Source of the DNA: Rhineura floridana
Lineage: Eukaryota > Chordata > Lepidosauria > Squamata > Rhineuridae
Length of the DNA stretch: 64,000 nucleotides
NCBI RefSeq assembly: GCF_030035675.1
Contig: NC_084487.1
Coordinates: 90,778,486-90,842,485 of the forward strand
Direction of reading: 5' to 3'
Shown: positions 1 through 10,632 of the stretch, piece by piece
Layout: every line of letters begins with the position of its first letter
Position numbering within the stretch: position 1 is the stretch's first letter
Made by a program: the position numbers and the translations under genes
Notes under the pieces: generated by a model
The model's input: the letters and a program-made list of their open reading frames with translations, nothing else
The model's database searches: none
What the model was told of the DNA's origin: nothing

Positions 1-344
1 GGTACTGGATACCAGTACGTGGATTACACCATTTTTTCCCCATCACATGTCAGGATGCTGCTGAGGAGCCTGACCCAACATCTGAGCACAGTTATGGTCT
101 GAAGTGGGCAAATAAACTGAGCCAATACCTGAGCACAGTTATTGACAGAAGATGGGCAAATTATTCTGGGCAAGCAAAAGTGTTAACAGTCAGTAGGAAG
201 GTGAATTCATTTAGATGTACAATCTGTTATGGGTAGGGTTATCCCTTTGAGGGATCAGCTTTGGTCCTGCTCTTGGATGCTCTGGTAGCTGCTGTGCTTA
301 GGAGTGCCTCTCTACAGCTTTGGTTAGTGTGCCAGTTAATCCTT
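1..344. other. No gene recognised; short internal duplication
   Basis: No coding exon or repeat family is recognised. Two degenerate direct copies of about 40 bp starting CTGAGCACAGTTAT lie at about 82 and 131, each followed by a GGGCAAAT-type run. If the ANKRD26-like gene continues to the left, this is intron. Confidence 0.5.
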
Positions 345-540
345 TCCTGAAGAATGCAAATCTGGCCAGTTATACATGCCTTGGTCACATCCCAATTAGA
401 TTTCTGCAGAGTGCTGGCTGGGGTCAGCTTTTCAGAGCATATTACTCCAGTGTTATGCCAGTAGCACTGGCTTCCAGTTCATTTCCAGGCATAATTATCT
501 GTAAAATCCTAAATGGCTATTAACTGTCAATTCAATACAT
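345..540 (+). mobile_element. L2-clade LINE fragment (RT C-terminal region)
   Basis: The text from about 440 (CATATTACTCCAGTGTTATG, then CACTGGCTTCCAGTT) parallels the intact L2-clade copy at 29600-29660, which encodes ITPVLYNLHWLPVIFR. The short plus-strand ORF at 320-523 is a decayed remnant of this RT end, not a host gene. Confidence 0.6.
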
Positions 541-574
541 TCATTACTGGAGGCCTTACTCCAAGTATCTTTTC

Positions 575-660
575 CTTTAGAGCAGCTTTCCCGAACCTGG
601 TGCCCTTCAGGTGTTTTGAGCTACAACTCCTATCATCCCTGAATGACTGATGTAACAACC
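575..660 (+). mobile_element. hAT-type non-autonomous fragment
   Basis: The run GAGCAGCTTTCCCGAACCTG followed by CTACAACTCCTATCATCCC is the left half of a common short hAT family. A fuller copy lies at 44305-44451. Confidence 0.55.
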
Positions 661-1593
661 CTATAATCACTGAGTGGCATCCCCTTATTATATGTTATTA
701 TTATCATCATTGTTGTCATTATCATTTTCATTTTATTTTCCTCTCGCTGAGGGACTCAAGGTTCAGGGAGCTAATAATGTCAAACAAGAAAAAATACATT
801 AGTATATGCGACTGTGACCTGACCAGTTTCTGAGACAGAGAAGGAACAGAAATAGCCCATCCTTGAGATTTGTATCAGGAGCAGCAAACAATCCTGTGAA
901 GTAGAAGGGATGGACTTCGCACATGATGCATTGTGTCCAAGAATGTTGTGGCCTTAAAAACAGGTGTAGGCCAATATTATTTCGTCATTTCATTCTACAT
1001 TCAGAACATACCATATCCAACCTCAACCGATATAATGTTATGTTGAACCAACAAAGGCTGCTCTGATAATAGAGGGACTGCCCAGCATGGGACACTATGA
1101 AAACAATTACTCACATTACAATAGAGTACAGTGATAGCTCTGTGCCTTTGACAGTCTGTGGGAGGGGCTAAGGTGAGAGTCCTTTGGAGTGTTAACTCTT
1201 TCCTGCCTCAAGCAACAGGAGAGGAAGATACTACCCACTTAGGGGTGTCCTGGTGTCCACTGGAGAAAGAATAACTTATGCCAATGGCAGCTTCTCTTCC
1301 AGGGGGAAAAGTTCCTGGGAGTGGGGAAAGGTTTGTCACAACTGCGGCAGGAGAAAAATATTAAAGTCCCCATCCTTGTTAACCACATTTCTCAATCCTG
1401 ACACATGTAAAAGCATCATCTAGCTTGGCCACAACTTCCACATCAGCTTACAACATCTTGCCTTTCAGGGCTACAACTAAACTATGTACTAAAATTTCTA
1501 AAAGCAGCAAGCACAAACTAAAGCAGGCTATCTGAATTAACAGCAAATATCTAAACAAATTATTACAGATTTGACCCTTGAAGACTGTTATAC
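661..1593. other. No gene recognised; intron-like sequence
   Basis: Apart from a low-complexity ATT/TCAT-rich run at about 685-740, nothing is recognised on either strand. It should be downstream intron of the ANKRD26-like gene if exon 7 is real. Confidence 0.45.
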
Positions 1594-1644
1594 CTTTCCC
1601 TGAAACTCCTGCTGTCTGATTGAGTGACTGCTGCACTTCGCTAT
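1594..1644 (-). CDS. ANKRD26: Probable small ANKRD26-like exon 7
   Basis: A 51-nt block with a strong polypyrimidine tract, acceptor GGCCTATAG (AG at 1646-1645) and donor AAAG|GTATAA. Its phase (2 nt in, 1 nt out) accepts the single G left by exon 6, giving GAT (Asp), then SEVQQSLNQTAGVSGK. The peptide is polar and would extend the linker. It lies 5.2 kb downstream of exon 6 with only repeats in between. It could be a chance splice-like block; transcript data would decide. Confidence 0.42.
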
Positions 1645-2063
1645 CTATAGGCCAAGGCATGGAAGGAATAGATAAAAAAAAAGTCACAGATATAGGAACA
1701 GAAGTTTAAAAATAAGTTACTCAGTGTAATTATCATGCTGAAAAGAAAAACAAATATTAAACTCAAGTTCAAGAAAAGCAAATAATCCAACTCCCTCCCA
1801 TACCAACGTATTAGGATTGTTCTCGTAATATCAGAGACACAACTAGAAAGACAAAATGTAGTTTGGGAAGACTTAGTTGATACATTTAGCTTTCTATTGG
1901 GAATAGTTGGTCACCACATTAACGGGAAAGATGATTTCCCCCCCTTCCAGGTAGATTGTCTAATATGGAGTGTGAAGTATGAGATGGCTGAACCAAAGAT
2001 TCAATGTTAACAAAAACAACTTTCACTTTAACATGCCCGTGTTAAGGGCTTCCCATGTTCACG
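1645..2063. other. No gene recognised; intron-like sequence
   Basis: AT-rich sequence with no recognisable exon or repeat family. It includes the pyrimidine tract serving the candidate exon 7 acceptor. Confidence 0.45.
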
Positions 2064-3977
2064 CAGGGCTCATCCAGACGACTGTATAATGTGTGACATG
2101 ACCGCTTTGTGTTCTCATTATTTTTCGGTCGTCCTGATGATGTCCCGCACAAAAGCGCGTTTTCGTGTGGTTAAATCTGCTTTGGCACAACCGCGGAAAA
2201 TGCTATTATCTTTTTTAAAGCGTGAATCATCCGCTGCAACGTTAGGGGCTCGGATGCAATACCGCGGACTTTAGAGCAGGAGGCATTCTGTGGGCGGTCG
2301 TTGGGGTTTCCCCATTTCCCTTCCTTCATTTTCAGCCAATCACGTATTTCCACTTTTGCGCATGTGCAGGAATGTGCTTGGAAAAGCCCGGGAAACCAAA
2401 CCAATCAGAGCCACAGGATGTTACGTTGTACTCCTCAGATGCAGAAATGTGCATTTCCGCATTTGCACACAAGGAGGTACTACAGTGGCTGGGTAAACTC
2501 CCCTTAGCTTTTCCTGCTTCTCGACCTGAGGCAAAGTGCATGTGTAACAAAGCCCTGGTAACAGGACAGAGGCAAAGAAATCCCTTCCACCCCACCCTCC
2601 TGCCGGCCCTGTGCTTCTTTCCGCCACTCAGGCTGGTTGCTGGGTCCTGGAGTGCCTCGCCGAGGGCGAGCGAGCAGCCAGGGGGATGATGGACTGCCGG
2701 CCAGGTGGTCATCAGCCTGAGCACTGGTTGCTGCGCTGCCCAGGCAGATGGAAGCCAGGGGTAGTAGCCGCAACAAAAGGCGGGGGGGGGGTGCCGGCCG
2801 GCTCACAGCTGATCGGTTCACTGCACTGCCCTGGCAGCAAGCGGCAGTTACCACAAGAAAGCCTCTTCATGCCTTGCCCTTTGCTTCATGCTGCCTCTTG
2901 GGTGTTCCTCCCTCTGCCTGGAACATCACTCTCCTCTCCTCTCTGGGCTACTTGCTTAACTTTTGGGAGGAAGGGAGGGAGACAAAACAAGCAGAAGCAA
3001 ACTGAGGTCCCATTCCCCCTGCCCACAAACAGGAGAGGGAAGTAAGCTTCCTGAACCTGCTCCTTCTCTGGCCAGCGAACGATGCATGCCCCTACTGCTA
3101 CTCATGTATGAAATGGAGATGGCTCGTGAGCTCAAGGCTGCCTGGGAACTTTCCCCAAATCCCCAACTTGCAAGAACCTGCTTGGTTCCGCAGTAGTAAC
3201 TGCAAGGCACATTGCAGCCTCTGGTCTTGGTGGCTTAAATGTAGGGGTGGTTAGCAGGGAAGGGGAAGGAAGGGCACCCTGCCTGCTTCACACTTGCCCT
3301 TGGCTCAGAGCACTCGCAAACTTCCAGGGCGAAGGAGATCGGCACAGACCTGGCCCTGGACTCCACCCTCTGCCTGGCTTTTAAGAGCAGTTAGGTTTTT
3401 TCCCCCTTTTCTCTGTCCTCCCCTTCTTCCCTTTTATTTTGCCCCTCTTAAGGATGAAAGAACGAGTGTTTTTTGCTCTCTGCAGAGCTGCTGCTAATGC
3501 CTGCTGCCAGTGCTTCTTAATTTCACACTTAAGTGGAAATTGTTTCAAGGTGAGCAAATACATTGTATCCAAAACAAAATAGTTGCAAAGCATAATAATC
3601 AGATCCCTTTATGTCCATTTTTCAGAGCTGCTGCTGCTGCTATCTGCCACTTGTTAATTTCACATTTAGGAGGAAATTGTTCTGGAGTGAGCGGATACAT
3701 TGCTCACTCACCCTCCGCTAGCTCCGTCGCTCGTCCTCCATTACAGCAACTTAAAATTCAAATTTCCTGCTCTTGATAGGGGCAGAGTTAGAGGCTGGAC
3801 TTTGGGAAAATCCGGAAAGAATGTTTGATGTGTGGCTGAAAAAACAGCGGTTTTCTGGACATTTTAAAAAGTAAAAAAACAGGCAAAAAAGCGGGAAAAA
3901 AACAGAAGTGGGGACTATCCAAGCACAATGTGAATAGGCAAAATGTGGATTATCCAGGTGAGTTTGGATGAGCCCTC
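2064..3977. mobile_element. Non-autonomous DNA transposon with ~13-bp inverted ends, 1.9 kb
   Basis: The ends are inverted copies: AGGGCTCATCCAGAC at 2065 and TTTGGATGAGCCCT ending at 3976. The interior is CpG-rich and GC-rich (2.1-3.4 kb), unlike the flanks. It contains a diverged direct repeat, GAGCTGCTGCT...GGAAATTGTT, at about 3484-3570 and 3626-3702. No transposase was found; the overlapping short ORFs on both strands are composition effects. Target duplication is unclear (possible 3-bp gca/tca), which hints at PIF/Harbinger but does not prove it. Confidence 0.6.
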
Positions 3978-4055
3978 AGGCTCCAAAATGCTGGGAAGTT
4001 GCAGCTGCTAAGGGCCATACCCTTAATAGATGTGCTATTTAGGCAATATGGATAC

Positions 4056-5143
4056 TGTCAAGAAAGCCTGATTTGGCTTGCTAAGATGGGTTCACCCTAA
4101 AGGCTTCTGGGAAGCCATCTTGTCAGTCTGATGGGAAAATTTTGGGATTCACCCAGCCTGTGCGAGAAATGCTTTTTCTATCAGCTTCTGTAGTTAATTG
4201 CTAAAGTGAGCTCATTGCTTGCACCTGTGTTGTCCTTGACAGACAGCTTCTTCAAGGCCATGCCTGTTCACACTAATTGGTTTCACATGCCTGTGCTGTG
4301 AAGTTCACACATAGCCCCAAGTCCTAGAAGCTTCTGCTCAGACCAACCCTCTGACTGGCTAGGGCCTGTCCTAGGTCTCAAAGGTTCCATCAACTGTACC
4401 ACTTTATTGGTCATATGCCCTCAGGTCCAGAATGTTCTGTCAAATTTCTAATTTTGACAGGCTTTAATGATCTGCTCCTTGTTGCTAGGCTGATCCTATA
4501 AAACTACTTTGAACTCCATTGTTCATTGCCCCGTCTTATTCCTGTTTTGACTCATGTGTACCTGTGGGGGTCAAGTCATCTTGCTATCCTGGAACTCTGT
4601 TATGTACAGAGAGCTACAGCTAGAGTTTATCATTTTATCCTATGGTTATTTCTCAATTGCCTTTTTGTCAACTGAAGTTTTATACCTAATGCCTTTGGGT
4701 GAACTGGGTTAAAGATTTTTATACTGCTTTTTTAAAGTATTTTTATGTTTTGATGCACTGTTACATTTTTCATCTGCACTTTTCATATATTCAATAAAGC
4801 TACCTCACATTTACAATGCTGTGTGTTCTTGGAGAAGGCTCAGGCCTGAATCCAGCACCTAAGCTGCTTGTGGCTACAAGGCTACTAGCAAGCATTTTTG
4901 TCTTGAAGCTCCAGTGACAGAGAGTGCGCTTCCTAGCTCTTGTTCCGTTGGAATCCTAAGCAAGCTCTCTAAGGATGTTTGTGGTATTCCTCCCCCCCCC
5001 TTTTTTTACCCTGGAAGGAGTGGTGGTAGTGAAACTACCTGGCAGGGCTGGTCTGTGGTTTTTGACTAGCTCTGGTCAGTGAGCACCTGAGAAGTGCAAC
5101 CCCAAAGTCAGGGTCATAGGGTTTAAGCCCCCTGGCTTTGACA
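4056..5143 (+). mobile_element. Probable solo LTR (fossil retroelement)
   Basis: The ends are TGTCAAGAAAGCC and GGCTTTGACA, a TG...CA pair with extended inverted match, flanked by gatac and gatat as an imperfect 5-bp target duplication. A TATAAAAC box at 4497 and AATAAA at 4793 sit in U3-then-R order on the plus strand. No internal coding region or second LTR is nearby. Gypsy and retroviral families both fit. The imperfect duplication suggests it is old. Confidence 0.5.
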
Positions 5144-5351
5144 GATATGGCACAGTATCCTATGTTATGGTTAGTTCAAACTTCACCATTACCTTAGAGC
5201 TAGATGGCCGTCGGTGGCAGAGAGGTGGACCCAAGTCCCAGACTTGTTTGTACACTGACGTAGTACCCTGGAATATGCAACTGAACCTATTATGCAACTA
5301 AAGCTACCATTTCATGTTGCAAGTACCCAACTGGCAACCAATACCATCCGC
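5144..5351. other. No gene or repeat recognised
   Basis: Nothing coding or repetitive is recognised between the probable LTR and the CR1 tail scrap. Confidence 0.4.
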
Positions 5352-5395
5352 ATAGAATTATAGCATTGGAAGGGACTTTGATGGCAATATTTCCT
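5352..5395 (-). mobile_element. CR1-type LINE 3' tail scrap
   Basis: The run CATAGAATTATAGCATTGGA, then AGGGACTTTG, reads on the minus strand like the CR1 3' end (TCCAACTCTATGATTCTATG type). Confidence 0.4.
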
Positions 5396-5777
5396 TGTAG
5401 CCAACTAAAAGAGTGAATGGACAGGACAGAGACTAATGTTGTGCTAGTTGCAGAATGATGTTGCACATGAAGGTAGTATGATTATGTGCATCATTGTGCA
5501 TTCCACATTCCACGCAGCATTGTGGCATCTGTTTTCTGTGTCAAGGCCCAGACCTCTAATTTGCACACCATTAACAAAATTACCTTTGAAAGTGTGTAGA
5601 GTGGAATTTCCTCCTAAAAGTCACCAGAACATTTTGTGAAATAGGCTTTCAGATCAGAGTGTACCTTCCTTGAAAGCTTCGAGTCTCCATTTTTTTTAAT
5701 AAGCAGACACACCATTTAAGAATAGAAAATCAGTTCTAGTATACTACTGTTTCATTTCTTGTGCCTTGTCATGGAAT
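5396..5777. other. No gene recognised
   Basis: A short plus-strand ORF (5448-5639) shows no recognisable domain and no splice context on the gene's strand. It is taken as chance. Confidence 0.4.
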
Positions 5778-6135
5778 TTATTTATTTTATTTATTCAATG
5801 TAGATCTCACCCTTACTCCCAAAAAACCCCAGAGCGGCAAACACATAAATAATAAAACATTTTTTTAGAAAGCATTCTAAAAACAGAATTATTTTAGGTA
5901 TGTGGGTCCCAAGCCATTTAGGGCTTTATATGCTAGTACTAACAGCTTGAATTTAGCCCATATCTCACTAGTAGCCAGTGCAGCACTTTCAGGACCAGTA
6001 ACACACGGACCCATCAGGCTGTCCCACTTACCACCCCAGCAGCCTCATTCTGCACTAGCTGCAGCCTCCAGACTGTCTTCAAAGACACCCCACACAAAGC
6101 ACATTACTGTAATCCAGGCGAGATATTACTAAGCT
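5778..6135 (-). mobile_element. L2-clade LINE 3' fragment
   Basis: It starts with the family's AT-rich tail (TTTATTTATTTTATTTATTC) and continues with the antisense text seen in other copies, including GCACTAGCTGCAGCCTCCAG and TTACTGTAATCCAGGCGAG, as in the copies at 40161 and 59500. Confidence 0.7.
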
Positions 6136-6638
6136 GTATAGCACCTTCAAGTTTTTTTTCTTTCCTCCACTGAGGGAGATATTATGATTAATATCTGGAT
6201 TTCAATGAGAGCTTTGGAGAAAAAAAATACTTACTACTTATATAAAGTACATGCAGTTGTTCAGAGTCCTTTATATACATTGCCATACCTAATAAGTTAA
6301 AAGGCAACACTTTTTACTAAAAGACCAATTATGCAAACCACAATATTATAGAAACTACCATATCCTAATGCCAGTCCTTACATATGGCATACATTTAACT
6401 AAGTTTGTAAATTTTACAATGCAATTTAATAACCTAAAGCTTGAATTCCTCTAGTGCCATAAACTTAAAAAATATTCAGAAGAAAAGCACCCTTCTCTCT
6501 CTCTCTCTCTGCTCTCTTATTCATTCTGCATTGTGGGGAAATATTAAGCTACTGTACAGGATTTTTGTTTCAAAATTAAAACTAACCAAACCCCCTAGTA
6601 GGAGACATACAGGAGTGAGGAATGCTTCACTTGTAGCT
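6136..6638. other. No gene recognised; (TC)n run
   Basis: AT-rich intron-like sequence with a short (TC)n run at about 6497-6512. Confidence 0.45.
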
Positions 6639-6639
6639 A

Positions 6640-6705
6640 TTCTGCACTGAACAAGGGGTTCAACTAGATGACCTTCAAGATCCCTCCCAATTCTTATCAT
6701 TCTGT
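6640..6705 (+). mobile_element. CR1-type LINE 3' tail
   Basis: The text CTGAACAAGGGGTTCAACTA, then GATGACCTTCAAGATCCCTC, is the family 3' end, finishing with an ATTCTGTGG remnant of the terminal ATTCTATG repeat. Confidence 0.6.
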
Positions 6706-6821
6706 GGATGGTATTGGTTGCCAATTGGGCAACTGTAACAGAGAATGATAGCTTCAGTTGCATAGACTCCATGTCCGATACAGGAGGGATACCCTTATGT
6801 TCTTAGAACATGAAATCATAC

Positions 6822-6970
6822 CTTCTTTATTTGTAGCAGGTGCACCCAACATAATGCCAGCATCTCCAGCTGTTTCTGGGCAGCTCAATACAGACAAGAC
6901 TTTCTGATCATCAGGAGAATCCTCTTCTCTATTTTTCAAGCTGGAATATTCAGCTATGTATTGCAAAAGA
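6822..6970 (-). CDS. ANKRD26: ANKRD26-like exon 6 (post-ankyrin acidic linker)
   Basis: A 149-nt exon separated from exon 5 by a 272-nt intron. It starts by completing an Ile codon, then LLQYIAEYSSLKNREEDSPD and a polar, low-structure tail ending ATNKE plus 1 nt. In ANKRD26 the ankyrin block is followed by QLISEYKEER and a Ser/Asp/Asn-rich linker, so position and composition agree. The acceptor is TTTTTTCCATTAG (AG at 6972-6971) and the donor is GAAG|GTATGA. The linker is poorly conserved in the family, so the assignment rests on splice sites, phase and the IAEY motif. Confidence 0.72.
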
Positions 6971-7242
6971 CTAATGGAAAAAATAATTTTACAAACGTGA
7001 CAATACAGCCTGATGGCTCTTTATGAAGAGAATAAAAAATGCACCCCAGACCAGAACAGTTTTAGATCAACTCAAGGGGTAAGACCTTAATTTTTGCAGG
7101 AGCCTTTCTCATGTGCCAGTTGATCCATTTTTTAGTTTTTATTTCCTTTATTGCTAATGGTTGAAGAAACTCAAATTTTTGTTTTTATGGTCAATGGATA
7201 ATCTTACTACTAGTTTAGGAAACATCGGAAATAAAAACTTAC

Positions 7243-7380
7243 ATGGCATCTCCACTATTCAGCCCATATTCCTTGGCTGACCATCCACTTCCATCCCTAT
7301 GAAAGACATCTGATCCATGTCGAAGGAGAATGTTTGTTAAATCACGTTTTTTATCAGCTGCGGCAGTCAACAGGGGAGTT
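7243..7380 (-). CDS. ANKRD26: ANKRD26-like exon 5 (ankyrin repeat 6 and cap)
   Basis: A 138-nt exon that I found by translating between splice sites. It is too interrupted by neighbouring stops to stand out as a long ORF. It encodes (R)TPLLTAAADKKRDLTNILL, then RHGSDVFHRDGSGWSAKEYG and LNSGDA, a sixth ankyrin repeat followed by the family's (D/S)GxxAxEYA-like capping segment. The acceptor is CTCATCTTAG (AG at 7382-7381). The donor is AT|GTAAGT, a consensus site. The phase (1 nt in, 2 nt out) fits both neighbours. Confidence 0.8.
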
Positions 7381-7434
7381 CTAAGATGAGTACAGAATAA
7401 TTGCATTTTATCCATGCATTTAACTTAGATCTCT

Positions 7435-7995
7435 TACCCACTGCTGTTTAACAGAGAAATCCAAAACTGCTACACTGGAGGGAATATGGCTGATGCAGAG
7501 GCATCCCTCTATCCAGCTTTGGTCAGCTATGCCAGGCTCTGAGAGTGATGGGACCTCCAATATGAGCAGGCTATTGACAAAATCTCTCCTGAGGGTCCTT
7601 TGCAATGCTGCAGAGGCCACACTGTTCCTTGGTTTGCCAAAGAACCATGGACAGTGAAGCAGGCTGGGAGATGACTGTAGTGCAGGTGGCAGAAAACTTG
7701 CTCTGAAGCTGACACAACGTTTGTTAGGTTGCATAACTCTGCCTACCAAGCAGCAGTGAAGGCAGCGAAGAACTACTTTGCCATCTCCATTGCATCCTCA
7801 AAGAGCTCTTCTGCAGAGTTGCTTGAGGTGATTCAGAAGCTGGTCATAGCAGAAGTCAGACTGGTTTTTTGCTCTCTTAACCCCCTTCCATCTGGCTGGT
7901 GAAAGTCAGTCAGGGGTGGATGGGGTGAGCACATTTTTATGGGATGGAGTTGTGCCTGCTGCCCTTAAACAGGACAGTATGTCGACTCCTAAAGA
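7435..7995 (+). mobile_element. LINE fragment, region upstream of RT (L2-clade likely)
   Basis: Broken reading frames include YQAAVKAAKNYFAISIASS, which resembles the endonuclease-RT linker of L2/CR1-type LINEs. It ends where a separate CR1 tail starts, so it may be a different element. It lies in intron 4, to the right of exon 5. Confidence 0.5.
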
Positions 7996-8527
7996 AGCCT
8001 CTCTGGACCTTATGGTTTTTAACAACTGCATCCAGTTCTGGACACTGCACTTTAAGAAGGATGCAGACAAACTGGAACAGGTTCAGAGGAGGCCAATGGA
8101 GGATGATCAGGTGACTAGAAACCAAGCCCTGTTAGAAGAGACTGAAAGAACTAGGGATGTTTAGCCTTGGGAAGAGAAGACTGAGGGGAGATACGACAGC
8201 ACTCTTCAAGTACTTGAAAGGATGTCACACAGAGGAGGGCCAGGATCTCTTCTTGATCATCCCAGAGTACAGGATATGCAATAATGGGCTCAAGTTACAG
8301 GAAGCCAGATTTTGGCTGAACATCAGGAAAAAAGTCCTAACTGATGGAGATGTACAACAATGGAACCAATTACCTAGGGAGGTGGTGAGCTCTCCAGCAC
8401 TGGAGACATTAAAGAGGCAGCTGGACAGCCACCTGTTGGGTATGTTTTAAGTTGGATTCCTGCATTGAGCAGGGGGTTGGACTTGGTGGCCTTATAGGCT
8501 CCTTCCAACTCTATTAATCTATGGTTC
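7996..8527 (+). mobile_element. CR1 LINE 3' end
   Basis: It contains the familiar CR1 text: CCAGTTCTGGACACTGCACT, AGGATGCAGACAAACTGGAA, TTGGACTTGGTGGCCTTATA and a terminal TATTAATCTATGGTTCTG. The translated pieces (FSLGKRRLRGD, YLKGC) are the CR1 ORF2 C-terminus. It is 5'-truncated, as usual for CR1. Confidence 0.85.
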
Positions 8528-8679
8528 TGATTGTATGCTGTGAATGCAAATGACACAGTTGAATCTCCAGATAAAATAAAATTTTGTTCCTCGGATTTTA
8601 CCACAGTTACCTCACAGAATCATTGCTGGTTCCACATCATCCCTTCAGAATAAGAGGATACATACAAGGGTTTTAAGAG

Positions 8680-8766
8680 ATTTAGGATGCAATCCTATAC
8701 ACACTTACCTGGGAGGAAATCCCATTGAACTCAACATAACTTTATTCCTGTTAGACATGCAGAAGA
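8680..8766 (+). repeat. AATCCTATACAC-type interspersed repeat
   Basis: The run GCAATCCTATACACACTTAC, then CTGGGAGGAAATCCCATTGA, belongs to a short family also seen at about 16868-16912, 20568-20655, 24330-24395, 25215-25325 and 43090-43205. Confidence 0.6.
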
Positions 8767-9215
8767 ATGCAGTGTCAAACTTAATGCAAAACTTGCACAC
8801 ATTCCTAGCAACAGGGATACGGAACTGATAACTGCAACCAGTTGATAAGGAGCTCTATACAATTTGTGTCTCAATGTACATACTCAGGAAATTGCAATTC
8901 TCAATGGGTTATATCCAGCAAAATCATTGTGCTTGCAGAATGACTTTCACTTGTGTAATGGAATTTCCCTTCCCTCTCCTCCCACAACAACCTTCCTCAA
9001 GTCTGTTCCCCAAAGCAGATTTGGAGGTTGCAGGGTACACAGGGGAAAAAGGAGGGAAAATTCTGTTGTGAGAATCTAAGTCATTCTGCAAGCGCAATCA
9101 CTTCACTGGATACAACCCGCAGTCTGTTCATCTAGAAATTGCAACAGATTGCTGTAGAAATGGTTCTCAAGTCTTTGGATCAGGTGATTGATCAAGAAAA
9201 TGAATCAGACTGTAC
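8767..9215. other. No gene recognised; intron 4
   Basis: Intron sequence between a short repeat and exon 4, with no element recognised. Confidence 0.5.
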
Positions 9216-9322
9216 CTTCCTAGATTATCTGTAGCATGTACAGAAGCTCCTTTTTCCAGAAGAAACTCTACCATTTCTCGATTATTTTCAATGACAGCAA
9301 CAATTAAAGGTGTGCTCCCATC
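9216..9322 (-). CDS. ANKRD26: ANKRD26-like exon 4 (ankyrin repeat 5)
   Basis: A 107-nt exon starting at a codon boundary with DGSTPLIVAVIENNREMVEF, then LLEKGASVHATDNLG. It is one full ankyrin repeat matching DDLTPLLLAV...QMVEFLIKKKANVNAVD in ANKRD26. The exon ends with AG, so the next exon's first A completes an Arg codon. The acceptor is TATGCTCACAG (AG at 9324-9323) and the donor is GGAAG|GTACAG. The 107-nt length is also typical of this family. Confidence 0.87.
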
Positions 9323-10510
9323 CTGTGAGCATAAAACTAAATTAGAAGGCATGAAGTTCAAAACACACACACATTTTCTAGTTTCCATTGAACAAGCAAA
9401 AAAATGTGGTTAACATGCCAGGGTTCCTTTATATGTTACTTTGGGGGTTCAGATGGGGCAAAGGTGTCCCTCCACTGAGCTCTGCTACCCTCCATCATTG
9501 GGGGAGCTCCACAACTGGCAGGAAAGCCCAGTGGCTAGTAGTGTCCCAATTAATCCATGCTGGATAGGCAAAAGCTACCACTTGTGGCATCCTCGCCAGT
9601 AAAAAGCTTGGATCCTGCTGCAGTTACATGACAGCAACAGGTCTAATTGGGGCCCTTTCACTGCACCAGCCTTGGAGCTGCCCCCTAACTTTCTGCCCTG
9701 AGTGGCGAGAGCACTCCATGAAGCCCTGCCACTGTCTGCCAGAGATTTGGATTGACTCCCAAGCGCAACTAATTTTGGGTTAGATCTAACCCAGAGTCCT
9801 TCACAGTACTGGAACAATTAGTAAGAGGCACTACTGAACACCAAAATACCTATTCACAAATAATTTTCTCAAGCCAAAAATAGTAATTTGTTTTATGCAT
9901 TATAGAAAAGGTATATATATACATATGGATCAATTAAAAGGAATAAATCATTTGGTCACTAGAAATATGCCAACACCTTTTAAAAGGGGGCAAGCTTTTT
10001 TTTTTTAAATGAAAACCAGCCTTTGAGAGCTCCAGCAGGTATGAGCACGACAAAGAGGAGAGATGCAGATTGAAAGCAGTGAATTTAGCACAAGGAGGCT
10101 TGACAGTGGCAGATCCTGTGCCAGTTATGTTGTCCCCCAGGAAAACTGCATAATGGCAGCCAAAGTGTAATAGATATGAACCAAAGAGGGAAGTGCCTCG
10201 CTCAGTTCAGACCATAAGATTGTTCAGAGTGCACCAACCCATTAAACCAGTATTTCTGCTTGTAAAAGGAGTTCCCCATACACCACAAGTGGCTGCTGGT
10301 TAATGGGGCTGAAAAGGAATGCTTCCTGGTTTGAATTTGGGGACCCAAAGGATTGGGGCTCCTACCATGATTGTGAGGACATTTGTGCTATCGACCAAAT
10401 TTGCCTGTATCCATATTATTTTAAATATTGCTTTTACACTGGGTAGTTTGCACAAAGTAAGATGCAGCAATTCCAAGTCTAAAGGTGAGAGCAGCTCCTT
10501 TAAACAGTGT
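9323..10510. other. No gene recognised; intron 3
   Basis: Part of the intron between exons 4 and 3. Only short low-complexity runs are visible, such as (CA)n at about 9363 and poly-T at about 9996. The small ORFs here have no family features. Confidence 0.5.
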
Positions 10511-10632
10511 TCAACTGTGGATCCATGGATGTTGTTGAACTACAACTCCCTGATCATTAGCTAAGATGGCTGGGGATGATAGGAGTTGAAGTCCAGTAAC
10601 AGTTGGGGAGCCAACACTGAAAAAAACAGCCT
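10511..10632 (+). mobile_element. hAT-type short non-autonomous element
   Basis: The paired runs TTGAACTACAACTCCCTGAT and GATGATAGGAGTTGAAGTCC are inverted halves of the family copied at 575 and 44305. Confidence 0.6.

Noticed and set aside
2332-3210. Several overlapping ORFs of 70-144 codons on both strands
   Set aside because: High GC lowers stop frequency; they overlap in many frames inside the inverted-end element.
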